Source: Pseudomonadota bacterium (GTDB taxonomy: Bacteria; Pseudomonadota; Gammaproteobacteria; Steroidobacterales; Steroidobacteraceae). Taken from it: 64,000 nt of DNA. The position numbers and the translations under genes were made by a program. The notes under the pieces are model-generated. The model ran no database searches, was not told the origin of the DNA, and worked only from the letters and a program-made list of their open reading frames with translations. The stretch lies in NCBI GenBank assembly GCA_023457495.1, contig JAEWLQ010000077.1, positions 1-64,000 on the forward strand. Reading direction: 5' to 3'. Shown piece after piece: positions 17,113 to 26,419 of the stretch. The number at the start of each line of letters is the position of its first letter. Within the stretch, counting starts at the first letter, position 1.

Positions 17113-18564
17113 ATGAAAGGTTGTGTCGGTGCGCTGCTTTTCTCGGTGCTGCTCTCGGCGGTGGCTCCTGCGCAGGACGCGTCGACGGAATCACCACCCC
17201 GCCTCGATGCCAGCGCATCGCAAACCGCGCGCGCTGGCCCTCCCTTCCGGATGTTCTCCGCGTGGATAGATGCACTGAACTCCGACGATCCCGGCCGACT
17301 ACCCGCGTTCCTCACCCGGCACTATCCCGGCGTTGATCCACATGGCTTCGACCGTCTGCGCGAGAACAGCCGCGGCCTCGAATTGCGGGCACTCGACAGC
17401 GCCACTGACACGAGCGTCACCGGCCTCGTGCAGGAGCGCGACTCGGACAACTTCCTGCGGTTCAATCTCACGCTCGACGCCGGCGAGCCCGAGCGCATCG
17501 CCAGCATCGAGATCCTCTACACCGCGCGACCCGCGGATTTTCCGCCGCCGCGCATGACCGAGGCGGAGATCTTTGCGGCGCTCGACGCCAAGCTCACGGC
17601 CGACGCGGCCAGAGATCGATTTTCCGGCGTCGTGCTGGTGACGAAGCACGGCGCGCCTGTCTACCGCGCCGCGCGCGGGATGGCGGATCGCGAGAAGGCC
17701 CTGCCGAACACCCTCGAGACGCGTTTCAACCTCGGGTCGATGAACAAGATGTTCACCGCCACGGCCATCATGCAGCTCGTGCAGCAGGGGAAGATCGCGC
17801 TCGACGCGCCGCTCGGCAGGTATCTGCCTGACTATCCCAACAGGGACGTCGCATCGAAGGTCACCATCGAGCAGCTGCTCACGCATACCGCCGGCACTGG
17901 CAACATCTTCGGTCCCGACTACGACGCTCACCGGCTCGAACTCCAAACCCACGACGACTATCTCAGGTTGTACGGCGCGCGAGGACCGAGCTTCGAGCCC
18001 GGCAGCCGGTTCGAGTACAGCAACTACGGCCCGGTATTGCTCGGACTCGTCATCGAGCGGGTCACGAGGCGAAGCTACTACGACCATGTCGCCCGGAAGA
18101 TCTTCAAACCCGCCGGCATGCATCACACCGGCTCGGAGCCTATCGACGCGCTGCTGCCGGGTACCGCGATCGGCTACATGCGTGCGGACGGCGGCGGGAA
18201 GAAGCCCAACTTCGACATCCTTGCGCGCGGCACCGCCGCGGGCGGCGGCTACTCCACGGCCGGCGACCTCACCAGGTTCGCGGACGCGCTGCTCGCAAAC
18301 AAACTACTAAGCAAGGCGAACACGCAGCTGATGATCACCGGCAAGGTCGACCTGCCGCGCGGCAAGTACGCCTATGGCTTCTTGGACATGCGCGGAGCTG
18401 GCGAGGGGTACGTAGGCCACGGCGGCGCCGCTCCCGGTGTGAACGGAGATCTGCGGATCTTTCCGGATGACGGCTATGTCGTGGTGGTGCTGTCGAACAT
18501 CGATCCGCCGTTCGCCGGGCGTGTCGGCGCGTGGCTCACGCTGCGTCTCGACAACCGCTTGTAA
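17113..18564 (+). CDS. Exported beta-lactamase-fold serine hydrolase
   Basis: 483 residues. Signal peptide ends near APAQ. Residues ~35-145 form an N-terminal domain without recognised catalytic motifs. The class C/esterase-like beta-lactamase domain has the SxxK motif SMNK (Ser209, Lys212), YSN in EYSNYG and the third motif HGG in GHGGAAPG. This set is typical of EstB/LpqK/AmpC-related esterases and D-aminopeptidases rather than true lactamases. It is divergent from the sugar-importer operon. Substrate unknown. Confidence 0.88.
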   Translation: MKGCVGALLFSVLLSAVAPAQDASTESPPRLDASASQTARAGPPFRMFSAWIDALNSDDPGRLPAFLTRHYPGVDPHGFDRLRENSRGLELRALDSATDTSVTGLVQERDSDNFLRFNLTLDAGEPERIASIEILYTARPADFPPPRMTEAEIFAALDAKLTADAARDRFSGVVLVTKHGAPVYRAARGMADREKALPNTLETRFNLGSMNKMFTATAIMQLVQQGKIALDAPLGRYLPDYPNRDVASKVTIEQLLTHTAGTGNIFGPDYDAHRLELQTHDDYLRLYGARGPSFEPGSRFEYSNYGPVLLGLVIERVTRRSYYDHVARKIFKPAGMHHTGSEPIDALLPGTAIGYMRADGGGKKPNFDILARGTAAGGGYSTAGDLTRFADALLANKLLSKANTQLMITGKVDLPRGKYAYGFLDMRGAGEGYVGHGGAAPGVNGDLRIFPDDGYVVVVLSNIDPPFAGRVGAWLTLRLDNRL

Positions 18565-18620
18565 TCATATTGCGGCGCCGCCTCTTCCAGGCAGCGGCAT
18601 CGAAGCAGGTCCTTGCCTCA

Positions 18621-19886
18621 CTAGCGGAACTCGAAAAACTCGTGATGCAGATTCTCCCGCGGTACGCCGAGATCACGCATCGCCGTGCGTACGTGCTCCA
18701 ACAGTCCTTTCGGCCCGCAGAAGCTGATGAATACCTTCTCGGGTCCAGCGCGCCGAACGAGTTCGCGGAAGCGCTCGGCGAACTGCGGACTCGACGCGCC
18801 GCCGGACACTGCGACCAGCATTGCACCATGCCGTTGCGCCAGATCCTTCAGAACCTCGACCTTGGGGAACTCCCGGCCCGGCGTGTAAAAGTAGAAGAAC
18901 GTGACTTTCTCGAAACTCTCGCCCGCCTCGTCCGCCAGCCACGCAATGAATGGCGACACACCCACACCGCCGGCGATCCACACTTCCGTCGCCGCTTCCC
19001 GGCGGCGCAGGAAGCGACCGAAAGGCGCATGAATCTCTGCTTCCATGCCAGGACGCGCCTCGCGCACGAGTCTGCTCGTGTAGTCGCCGAGATTGCGGAT
19101 CAGCAGGTGCACCCGACCTGCGGTGGATTCACCGCTTATCATCGTGAACGGATGCGGCTCCCGCAGACCATCTACTTTCATCGAAAGAAACCCGAATTGC
19201 CCGGGAGTGATCCGCAAGACTTCGCGCACAGGCTCCAGTTCCAGGTGCAGTCCGGCCGCCGCGGGGTTTGCCGCGACGACACGATATCGCTGGCGATTGG
19301 AAATCAGCGGATACAGAAGTAGTTTGTATGCGGCCGCCAGCACCCCCGCCGACGCCACCAACGCAAGCCAGATGCCCGCGGGACTGGACAGCGTGATTGG
19401 AGATTTGAAGCTCAGCCAATGCAGGATCACGATGAGGAAGAGCGGGCCGGAAAGCTTGTGCCACCAGCGCCATGTGCTGTACGGGATCTTGCGATTGAGT
19501 GCGAGTAACACGATCAATCCCAGCGCAAGCAGACTCAACTGGCGCGCCAGGCGCGTGTACGGCGGCGGAAGCGTGATGATCGACGCGGTCTGCCAGTCGG
19601 GCATGCCGGCTTTGAAAACGAAATGCACCGCAGCGAATGCGAGCGCCCAGATCGCCAGCCACTTGTGAACCAGATAGACGCGATCGAGCCCGCCGAACAC
19701 TGACTCGACGGGCTTCAGCCGGCCGCCCAGCACAGCGGAGGCGCCCATGAGCGAAAGCGCCGAAACGCCACATGACAAGCTGATCGCAGCCGTAGTGAGC
19801 CAATCCTCGCGAGGAACTTCCGCGAGCGTTACGACCGTGCTCACCGCAGTGATGAGCGCGACTACGTGCCAGGACGTGATGTACAT
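18621..19886 (-). CDS. Bis-heme ferric-reductase-like transmembrane flavoprotein
   Basis: 421 residues from the ATG at 19886. The N-terminal half has about six membrane helices with two His pairs spaced as in FRE/NOX proteins: His74/His88 and His143/His156, predicted to hold two stacked hemes. The C-terminal half is a ferredoxin-reductase module: FAD motif HPFTMIS, NAD(P)H-binding GGVGVSPFIAWL and the terminal FCGPKG motif. It should move electrons from cytosolic NAD(P)H through FAD and heme across the inner membrane. The acceptor (ferric iron, oxygen or a quinone-like molecule) cannot be told. Confidence 0.9.
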   Translation of the reverse strand: MYITSWHVVALITAVSTVVTLAEVPREDWLTTAAISLSCGVSALSLMGASAVLGGRLKPVESVFGGLDRVYLVHKWLAIWALAFAAVHFVFKAGMPDWQTASIITLPPPYTRLARQLSLLALGLIVLLALNRKIPYSTWRWWHKLSGPLFLIVILHWLSFKSPITLSSPAGIWLALVASAGVLAAAYKLLLYPLISNRQRYRVVAANPAAAGLHLELEPVREVLRITPGQFGFLSMKVDGLREPHPFTMISGESTAGRVHLLIRNLGDYTSRLVREARPGMEAEIHAPFGRFLRRREAATEVWIAGGVGVSPFIAWLADEAGESFEKVTFFYFYTPGREFPKVEVLKDLAQRHGAMLVAVSGGASSPQFAERFRELVRRAGPEKVFISFCGPKGLLEHVRTAMRDLGVPRENLHHEFFEFR

Positions 19887-19959
19887 CGGCCGCCTCCGGA
19901 AACGGGCGCCATGCAGCTTACTCCGACTATGATCGGCATCCCACCCGGAGCACATCCCT

Positions 19960-20991
19960 ATGCCAGCCAAGCGTATACGACTCTCGAACTATCGCTCCAT
20001 GGCCCCCGCGCTTCGCGCCCGATACCTGAAGCTTGCGGCTGCCGATGCCCGGACGAAGGAGGCAGAACAGAAGTCTGCTTCTCGAAAGCTTGCGGCGTTA
20101 TCGACCGCCTACCGAAAGAGAGTAGTTGCCGCGATTGGCGTCGAGGCGTTCCGGGAATATCGCGTGCTGAAGAAGCAGCTCGAGAACGCAACGCGCGCCA
20201 AACGACTCAATACGACACGGAAGTTTCTGGACGCGATTCCGTTCGATCGCTTTCGTTTGCGCCAGCTCCGCCGTGAATACCTCGAGGCAGCTCGCCTGCT
20301 GTTACCTGATGTCCGCGCCGACGTAGATGGCGTTTTCGAAATGGCGCCGCCCGACGCCAGCCCGTGGGTTGAACTTCGCGCACCGTTCAACGGCGCGTTC
20401 GACTGGACCACTTACACCACGCAGGGCGGAGTCAGCGCGCCGACGTTCACGACCTCGGCCAACCCGGCAACTGGGGTACTGCGATCGCGCATTCGCGCGC
20501 GGGTCAGCGATGCCGGCGATGACGACCAGATGACGGCGGAGCATGAAGCCGGGTTCACGACGTGGCACACCACGCTGGAAAGTGGGCGAATCGAAGGCTT
20601 CGCGGTGTTCGAGTTTCGTCAACGAGGAAACCACCGCGGCGAAATCAGCGACGAATGGGGATTCTCGTACGGAATCCGCAGCCAGTCCGCGGTTGCACGA
20701 CTCAGGGTGTATGCCAACGCCGGGCCCGCGGAAACCCTGGATAGTTTGATCTTCGCCGAGACAGAGCCCCACTGGGGTGACCAGGATTCCTGGAACCACG
20801 TAACAGGCAACCCACGGGACCTGCATTGGTTCTACTTCTCCACGACCAGGACTTATCCGCAGGGAACTCCTCTCGTTCTCGAGGCGGGCATTCATAACTT
20901 GGCGTGGTTCCAAGTGGACGACATGAGCATCGACATGACGAACGATCTCGACCTGCGGCTCGAGAAAATCATGCTGCGCTCGCGCCCATGA
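19960..20991 (+). CDS. Hypothetical protein, basic helical head and beta-rich body
   Basis: 343 residues, no recognised family. Residues 1-115 are strongly basic and helical (many Arg/Lys/Ala) and could form a coiled-coil or nucleic-acid-binding head. Residues ~125-343 are rich in Trp, Phe, Thr and Gly and look like a beta-sandwich. There is no signal peptide. It is divergent from the ferric-reductase gene, 73 bp away. Shortly after the stop, 20998-21012 can form a 6-bp hairpin without a U-tract. Confidence 0.72.
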   Translation: MPAKRIRLSNYRSMAPALRARYLKLAAADARTKEAEQKSASRKLAALSTAYRKRVVAAIGVEAFREYRVLKKQLENATRAKRLNTTRKFLDAIPFDRFRLRQLRREYLEAARLLLPDVRADVDGVFEMAPPDASPWVELRAPFNGAFDWTTYTTQGGVSAPTFTTSANPATGVLRSRIRARVSDAGDDDQMTAEHEAGFTTWHTTLESGRIEGFAVFEFRQRGNHRGEISDEWGFSYGIRSQSAVARLRVYANAGPAETLDSLIFAETEPHWGDQDSWNHVTGNPRDLHWFYFSTTRTYPQGTPLVLEAGIHNLAWFQVDDMSIDMTNDLDLRLEKIMLRSRP

Positions 20992-21027
20992 GCGAGCGCC
21001 TCCACCGGAGGCTCCGTCAGCGCGAGA

Positions 21028-21342
21028 TCACCGCGGTGTTCGCTCGCGCGAGATGACCTCGCCTTCAATCACCTCGCCTTCGATGACTTCGCCGTCAAGG
21101 GGCCGCTCCTGCATCCGGGCGCGAATCTGCCGACGCAGCTCTCGCGTCTGCCACCACAGATATCCGCCGACGACCACAAAGGCGGCCAATGCAATCGCGA
21201 CGAATACCACGGACAGCACGAATGCGCTCGCCAGCACCACGGCCCCGCAGAGGACTATGAGCACCTTCAGAGCAAGGTGTTTCGCCCGGGAAATGGCATT
21301 ACCACGGTGGCCGATTCGTGCGCGGGATTCGTCTGGATGCAT
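21028..21342 (-). CDS. Small membrane protein with GEVIE repeats
   Basis: 104 residues. A GGAGGCTCG Shine-Dalgarno precedes the ATG. One long or two short hydrophobic helices span ~24-66, followed by a basic helix (RELRRQIRARM) and an acidic tail with three GEVI(E) units. At DNA level the tail is about three 15-bp units (21053-21097), so its copy number may vary between strains. The topology suggests an inner-membrane protein with a cytosolic tail. Function unknown. Confidence 0.72.
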   Translation of the reverse strand: MHPDESRARIGHRGNAISRAKHLALKVLIVLCGAVVLASAFVLSVVFVAIALAAFVVVGGYLWWQTRELRRQIRARMQERPLDGEVIEGEVIEGEVISRERTPR

Positions 21343-21407
21343 CGAGCCTCCTGGGGTTGCCAGTCATAGATCGATTCCAGTCGACGCGAGTTCCTCTCGG
21401 CTCCAAG

Positions 21408-23684
21408 TTACTGAAAGACCGCCAGAAAGGTCGCGTTGCCCATCACCAGGCGCGCCCCGGTTCCGTCGGGGTTCGCCAGGTAGATGTTGTTGATGCCTGT
21501 GTAGTTTCGAATGAGCACCTTCCCGCTCGGTGTCACCGCGGAGAAAAAAGACGGCCCGCCCACATTGAGCACTCGAGCATTGCCGGTTCCATCAAGATTG
21601 ATGGACCACAACTGGATGTTGTTCACACTGTTCGCGATTTCGCGCTTGTAGAGCAGTCGATTGCCGACCAGAGCCGCGAACGACTCGTTATCCGCGCTCA
21701 CGGCCAGCGGAACACGATTCGTGCCGTCGATATCGATGAGATAGACATCGCCGAGCGTCACCGCGCCACCGGTGATGGCGTAGCGCTCATAGAAGGCACG
21801 ATTGTCATTGGTGAGGAACACCACGACTTCAGTGTCAGCGGAATCGCCGAGTGTTGCCGATTGCGTGCCATCGATGCGAACCGCGAAGGTATCGATCTGG
21901 TTGCCGACGTATTTCGCATAGGCGACGTGTGTCGAACTACTTCCTGCATAGAGAATGTCACCCGCGTCACTGGCGAGCGGAATGCCGCCGGCGGAGAGCG
22001 AACGTGCGTTCGTCGTCAGATGCCGTGACTTGATGACGAACGCTCCGCCCGGAGTGATGCCCGCGAGGCTTTCGTCGTGTTGAGGATCGGCAGCCAACGG
22101 CCCGAATCCCGTGCCGGCTTCGCCGACGACGTAGAGGTCGCCCTGCCCGAAGGCGGCTCGCCCGATCACGACCAGTCCCGCGGCGGCACCCTGGAATCCT
22201 TCGTTGTCAGAAGAGGTGGCCAGCGGAATGACGCTCAGCCCTTCCAGGTCCACGCTGTATACATCGGCACCGGAAGGCGTATCGACGCCGAAGACCACGC
22301 GATTGCTTTCGGTGAGGGCCGCGAAGCCTTCATTGAAGGGACCGTTGGCGAGCGCCCGCGTCAGTGTGCCGTCGGCATTTACCGCATACAGGTCGCTGCT
22401 GGTAGAGGTGACGCGCCGATAGATCAGCCGGCCCGCCGCCGCACCGGTGGGCACGATGAAGCTGCAGAATTCGTTGTCAGAGGTGTTGGCCAGTACGCGC
22501 GCGTCCGTGCCGTCGGCATTGACGCTGTGAATGTCGAACTGCCCGCCGACGACGACCTGGTAGATCACTCGCCCCGCCGGCGTGACGCCGCAAAATTGTT
22601 CGTCGCCGGAACTGGTCGCGAGCGCAGTTTCGACGCCGCCGTTCTCGCGGATCGAATACAGGTCGTAGTTGCTGACGTTGACGTTGCCGTTGTTACGCGA
22701 GTAGACGATGGTGGCGCCGCTCGCCGCCGCGCCCACCGACAGCTGCACGCTGTCGCTGGTCACACTGCCAGCGGAATTGCTCACCACCACACGGTAGCGG
22801 TGACCCGTCTGCGCGGAGGTAGTTGGGCCGGTGGAATGGCTGGCGCTCGTCGCGCCGGCGACATCGTTGTAGGTAGTTCCATCCGTGCTCAGCTGCCATT
22901 GATAGGTCGGCGCCGGATTGCCGGACGCGACCACCGTGAATGTCGCGGCATCCGGCTCGCTGACCGACTGGTCCGCGGGTTGGGTCGTGATCGACGGCAT
23001 CGTCGACGCGGACACCACAGTGAGCATGGCCAAATTGCTCGTCGCAGAACCCGCGCTGTTTGCAGCGACGACGCGATACACGCTTCCCGACTGCGAAAGA
23101 TTCGTGGCCGGCGTCGTGAAGCTGCTGCCCGTCGCCCCGGCAATATCAGCGAATGCCACACCGTCGGTGCTCGACTGCCACTGGTATGCAGGCGCCGGCG
23201 TGCCGCTGGCCAGGGCAGTGAATGTCGCGGACGCTGGCGCCGTCACTGTTTGGGACTGGGGCTGCGTGGTGATCGCCGGCGAGGCGTCCGGAATCGGAGA
23301 TACCGTGAGCGTCGCCGCATTGCTCGTGGCCGTGCCAGCCACATTGGTCGCAACCACGCGATAGCGCCGGCCGGAGTGCGCGACCGTCGTCGCGCCCGAA
23401 TCGTAGGTGCCGCTCGTTGCGCCGGGAAGATTCGTGTACGTGACGCCGTCAGTACTGCTCTGCCATTGAAGCGTCGGCGCCGGACTGCCTGACGCAGCCG
23501 CGGAGAACGTCGCACCGCCTGGCTCGGTCACCGCTTGATCCACGGGTTGCGAAGTGAACGCCGGCGCCACGTTGTTCGATGGCGTGGGAGGCGCCGGCGG
23601 ATCGTTGCCACCGCCGCCGCATCCGCTCACCAGCAGCACTATCGTCCACAGTAGCGAAGAATTCGCTGAGATTTGTCCACGCAT
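21408..23684 (-). CDS. Lipoprotein with three Ig-like domains and a TolB-type beta-propeller
   Basis: 758 residues. The lipobox LVSGC (Cys22) is followed by a glycine run and a Pro/Asn linker, placing the mature protein on the outer membrane or cell surface. Residues ~38-315 hold three tandem Ig-like domains of ~93 residues, each with PxYQWQ-STDG and YRVVxxNxAG. Residues ~320-758 hold about ten repeats of ~40-45 residues with the pattern D(L/V)YxVxxDGT...LA..S.DNE.F, typical of TolB/WD40-like propellers. Such proteins bind carbohydrates or other proteins at the surface. The reverse strand carries a long open frame that mirrors the repeats and is not a gene. Confidence 0.85.
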   Translation of the reverse strand: MRGQISANSSLLWTIVLLVSGCGGGGNDPPAPPTPSNNVAPAFTSQPVDQAVTEPGGATFSAAASGSPAPTLQWQSSTDGVTYTNLPGATSGTYDSGATTVAHSGRRYRVVATNVAGTATSNAATLTVSPIPDASPAITTQPQSQTVTAPASATFTALASGTPAPAYQWQSSTDGVAFADIAGATGSSFTTPATNLSQSGSVYRVVAANSAGSATSNLAMLTVVSASTMPSITTQPADQSVSEPDAATFTVVASGNPAPTYQWQLSTDGTTYNDVAGATSASHSTGPTTSAQTGHRYRVVVSNSAGSVTSDSVQLSVGAAASGATIVYSRNNGNVNVSNYDLYSIRENGGVETALATSSGDEQFCGVTPAGRVIYQVVVGGQFDIHSVNADGTDARVLANTSDNEFCSFIVPTGAAAGRLIYRRVTSTSSDLYAVNADGTLTRALANGPFNEGFAALTESNRVVFGVDTPSGADVYSVDLEGLSVIPLATSSDNEGFQGAAAGLVVIGRAAFGQGDLYVVGEAGTGFGPLAADPQHDESLAGITPGGAFVIKSRHLTTNARSLSAGGIPLASDAGDILYAGSSSTHVAYAKYVGNQIDTFAVRIDGTQSATLGDSADTEVVVFLTNDNRAFYERYAITGGAVTLGDVYLIDIDGTNRVPLAVSADNESFAALVGNRLLYKREIANSVNNIQLWSINLDGTGNARVLNVGGPSFFSAVTPSGKVLIRNYTGINNIYLANPDGTGARLVMGNATFLAVFQ

Positions 23685-23817
23685 GTCCCACCCATCGGGT
23701 TTCCGAGTTCTTGTTCTGGATGGAAACGCGCGGAAAGCAGGAAAAACGGCTCACGATGCCGGCGGGTCCGGCGCGGCGCGGGCATGAAGCGCACGGGCTC
23801 GGAACCGATCGAATCGC

Positions 23818-25008
23818 TCAAGTCTCGTGCAGCGCCTCGGCAATGTTGGCGCGTGCGGCACGAATCGCCGGCAGCAGCCCGCCCGCAAGGCCTAGCGCGC
23901 AGGCCACCATGACAACCCCGATCGTCAGCGCCGGCGTGATGGATAACGAATAGACCAGTTGGGAGTCCCACACGGCGCCGCCCAACGTGCTGATGGTCGC
24001 ACCATTGAACAATACGTACGCGGCCGCGACTCCGATCAGCGCCCCGACGAACGCGAGCAGGAGCGCCTCGATGAGCACACCGCCGGCGACGGCGGCCGAC
24101 GAGAATCCCAGCGCGCGCAAGGTTGCCATCTCGACGTTTCTCGCCGCCACCGCCGAGTACATCGAGTTGAGCGCGCTGAACAGCGCGCCGAGCGCCATGA
24201 TCGACCCGATGGAATACGCGACCAGGCGCAACATGCGATTGACCGATGACGACGTCTGTTCGAGATATTCGGGTTCGCTGCGCGCCGTGAGTATCGCCTT
24301 TGAATCGCGTGTCACGGTGTCTTTGAACGCCGCGAACTCCTGCGGCGAACGCAGCGCGACGGTCAGCGAGTGGAAGGTGTTGAACTTGTACGCGGACATG
24401 ACGGTCAGCACGTCGGCGACGACTTCCGATTCGCGCGCGCCGTTGCCTCCTTCGAAAGTGCCCACCACCTTCCAGTCACCGTCCTGGAGTCGGACGTTGT
24501 CGCCGACTTCGAGCCCTTCGAATTGCGAGGCCGCGCCAACACCCACGATCAGCTCCTGCGTGCCGGGCTCGAACATTCGGCCGGAGCGCAGCTTCAACTC
24601 CGGCCGCAACGCGAAGTATTGTCCGCTGACGCCTCGCAGCGTGACGTTGACGTCGCTGCGATCGCGCTTGCGCGAAACGGGCGCGACCAGGACCAGCTCG
24701 CCCGACGCCACCGGCTTGCCGCGCGAATCCCGCCGGACCTGTGGGTAATCCATGATCGCCGCGACTTCGTCGCGAGTCAGTGAGCTCTCGGGTTCCGCGG
24801 TCGCGCGTTGAGTGAGCACGATGGCGCGGCCGTCATGGCCGTCGCCTTTGATCGTCGCCCGGAAGCTGATCGACATGACCAGGATCGGGATGAAGACCGC
24901 CACCGCGCCGGCGAAACCGATGACGATCACCAGCGAATTGCCGAGCCGTCGCGGGATGTTCCGCAGGTTCATCGCCGTGACCGCGGTTATCTGCCGAATG
25001 AAACTCAT
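23818..25008 (-). CDS. ABC transporter permease, MacB/FtsX type
   Basis: 396 residues. One N-terminal membrane helix (~20-48), a large periplasmic domain (~50-265) and three C-terminal helices with the FtsX signature (NVEMATLRALGFS, then L..AL..AF.GA..G). This is the MacB fold used by mechanotransmission ABC transporters that work on periplasmic substrates rather than moving them through the membrane. It starts 4 bp after the stop of a second permease of the same type, so the two probably form a heterodimer. Confidence 0.88.
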   Translation of the reverse strand: MSFIRQITAVTAMNLRNIPRRLGNSLVIVIGFAGAVAVFIPILVMSISFRATIKGDGHDGRAIVLTQRATAEPESSLTRDEVAAIMDYPQVRRDSRGKPVASGELVLVAPVSRKRDRSDVNVTLRGVSGQYFALRPELKLRSGRMFEPGTQELIVGVGAASQFEGLEVGDNVRLQDGDWKVVGTFEGGNGARESEVVADVLTVMSAYKFNTFHSLTVALRSPQEFAAFKDTVTRDSKAILTARSEPEYLEQTSSSVNRMLRLVAYSIGSIMALGALFSALNSMYSAVAARNVEMATLRALGFSSAAVAGGVLIEALLLAFVGALIGVAAAYVLFNGATISTLGGAVWDSQLVYSLSITPALTIGVVMVACALGLAGGLLPAIRAARANIAEALHET

Positions 25009-25012
25009 GCGC

Positions 25013-26149
25013 TCAATTCTTGCGTAGCGCGCCGGCGACCGGCATGCGCGACAAGGTCCACGCGGGCAACGCCGCGCCGATGAATGCCAGGATGGCCGCG
25101 CAGGACAACCCCATCAACGCGACTGCGGGAGACACGGCGATGGAGCCGAAATCCTCCTGCCAGCGCGGCGCGAGCAAGCGCGCCACTCCGAGGCCGACCA
25201 ATGCCGGCGGCAGGAACAGCAACAGCGCCTCCGCGAACGCAAGGCCGAGCACGTGGTTGGCGGAGTATCCCAATGCCTTGAGCACGGCGAACTCGCGCGA
25301 ACGATCCTGCAAGGACTGTCGCAGGGTGTTTCCAGTCAGGAAGATGAGCGTGAACAGCACGGCGCCCATGATGGCGTTGGTGAACAACTTCACGTCGCCC
25401 ATCTGCTTGGCCCGGGCTTCCGCGCGTTCCTGCTGCGACCGCGTGCGCGATTCGTGCGATGAGTTCGCGAAGATGCGGTCGATGGCTTTCGCCGTCGCGA
25501 TGGCCCGGGCTGGATCCTCGATCTCCACGTAGAACATCTCAGCGGTGCCACGATCGGTAGCTCGATTGGTGTCCATGTACTCGTAGTTGATCACGCCGAA
25601 ATAGCTAGGTACCGGCAAGGTGAATGTGCCGAGGATCTCGAAGTTCCAGTCCGGGCTGCCATCGGTTTTCAGATGAAGCGAGCGAACAGTGACGGTATCG
25701 CCCACTTTCCAATGAAGCAGCTCCAGAAGCTCGGGCGTTGCGAGCATCCCGATGCGCGTCCGGCGCATGGCAGCCAGCGCCTGCTTGTCGACTTTTGCCT
25801 GGTTCAGCATCCGGAAGAACAAGTCCGGCTCGGTGGCGAGGGCAGCGAGGGTCGGATCTCCGCTTCTATTGCCGTCCTGCATGAAGTAGGCGCGCGGCGC
25901 CACGTTCTTCACGCCAGGGACCTCCCGGATCTTCGTCATGGCCGAGATGGGCATGTTCGCGCCCCCGCGAACGCGCGTGCCCGTGACGAGGAAGTTGCGA
26001 TTCGCGGCGGCGATCGCCCGATCGAAACCGGTGTTCACGCCCTGGAGCAGGCCCAGCAGCACGAACGCGATGACGATGCTGCCGGCGGTCAGCAACGTGC
26101 GAACCGGCTTGCGCCACAATCCAGCCCACACCAGCGACGCAAATTTCAT
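25013..26149 (-). CDS. ABC transporter permease, DevC/MacB/FtsX type
   Basis: 378 residues. Same topology as its neighbour: N-terminal helix (~16-38), periplasmic domain, then three helices with the FtsX motif SREFAVLKALGYS. It is the promoter-proximal gene of the pair. No ATPase (Walker A/LSGGQ) and no membrane-fusion protein are encoded on either side within the window, so the ATPase must be supplied from elsewhere or has been lost. GGCGGA before the ATG serves as ribosome binding site. Confidence 0.88.
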   Translation of the reverse strand: MKFASLVWAGLWRKPVRTLLTAGSIVIAFVLLGLLQGVNTGFDRAIAAANRNFLVTGTRVRGGANMPISAMTKIREVPGVKNVAPRAYFMQDGNRSGDPTLAALATEPDLFFRMLNQAKVDKQALAAMRRTRIGMLATPELLELLHWKVGDTVTVRSLHLKTDGSPDWNFEILGTFTLPVPSYFGVINYEYMDTNRATDRGTAEMFYVEIEDPARAIATAKAIDRIFANSSHESRTRSQQERAEARAKQMGDVKLFTNAIMGAVLFTLIFLTGNTLRQSLQDRSREFAVLKALGYSANHVLGLAFAEALLLFLPPALVGLGVARLLAPRWQEDFGSIAVSPAVALMGLSCAAILAFIGAALPAWTLSRMPVAGALRKN

Positions 26150-26377
26150 TCCGCCGCAGTCTATCCGCAGCCGCCACGGGAATACACCCGGGAGTCCCGA
26201 CGCGTGTAGATAGAGAGTCGCGCGCCGCCACCGCCACGGGAGATCAATCGCGCCGCCGGCGAAGCGCGGGCGAATCAGCTCGGCGGGTCAGCATCGGGAC
26301 AGGTGCGTTGCCCGGAGCCACACACATCGGTTCATCGCACGGCTGGGCGAATCGGTTTGGGATTTGCGTGACTGCGC

Positions 26378-26396
26378 GATAGGCTGATTCCCTATC
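26378..26396. repeat. Inverted repeat upstream of M13 peptidase gene
   Basis: GATAGG-N7-CCTATC, perfect 6-bp arms, 24 bp before the start codon at 26420. It could be an operator or a leader hairpin next to the ribosome binding site. The surrounding 26150-26419 spacer otherwise holds only a repeated CCGCCACGGGA and no gene. Confidence 0.35.
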
Positions 26397-26419
26397 CGAA
26401 AACTTTCGAGGAATCTGTC

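Noticed and set aside
17113..18564. Calling the serine hydrolase an AmpC beta-lactamase
   Set aside because: Third motif is HGG rather than KTG, and an extra N-terminal domain is present; esterase or peptidase activity is more likely.
22077..23492. Long rightward open frame (471 codons) opposite the Ig/propeller lipoprotein
   Set aside because: Antisense to a well-supported repeat protein, Arg-rich, without a ribosome binding site. GC-rich third positions leave stops rare on the other strand.
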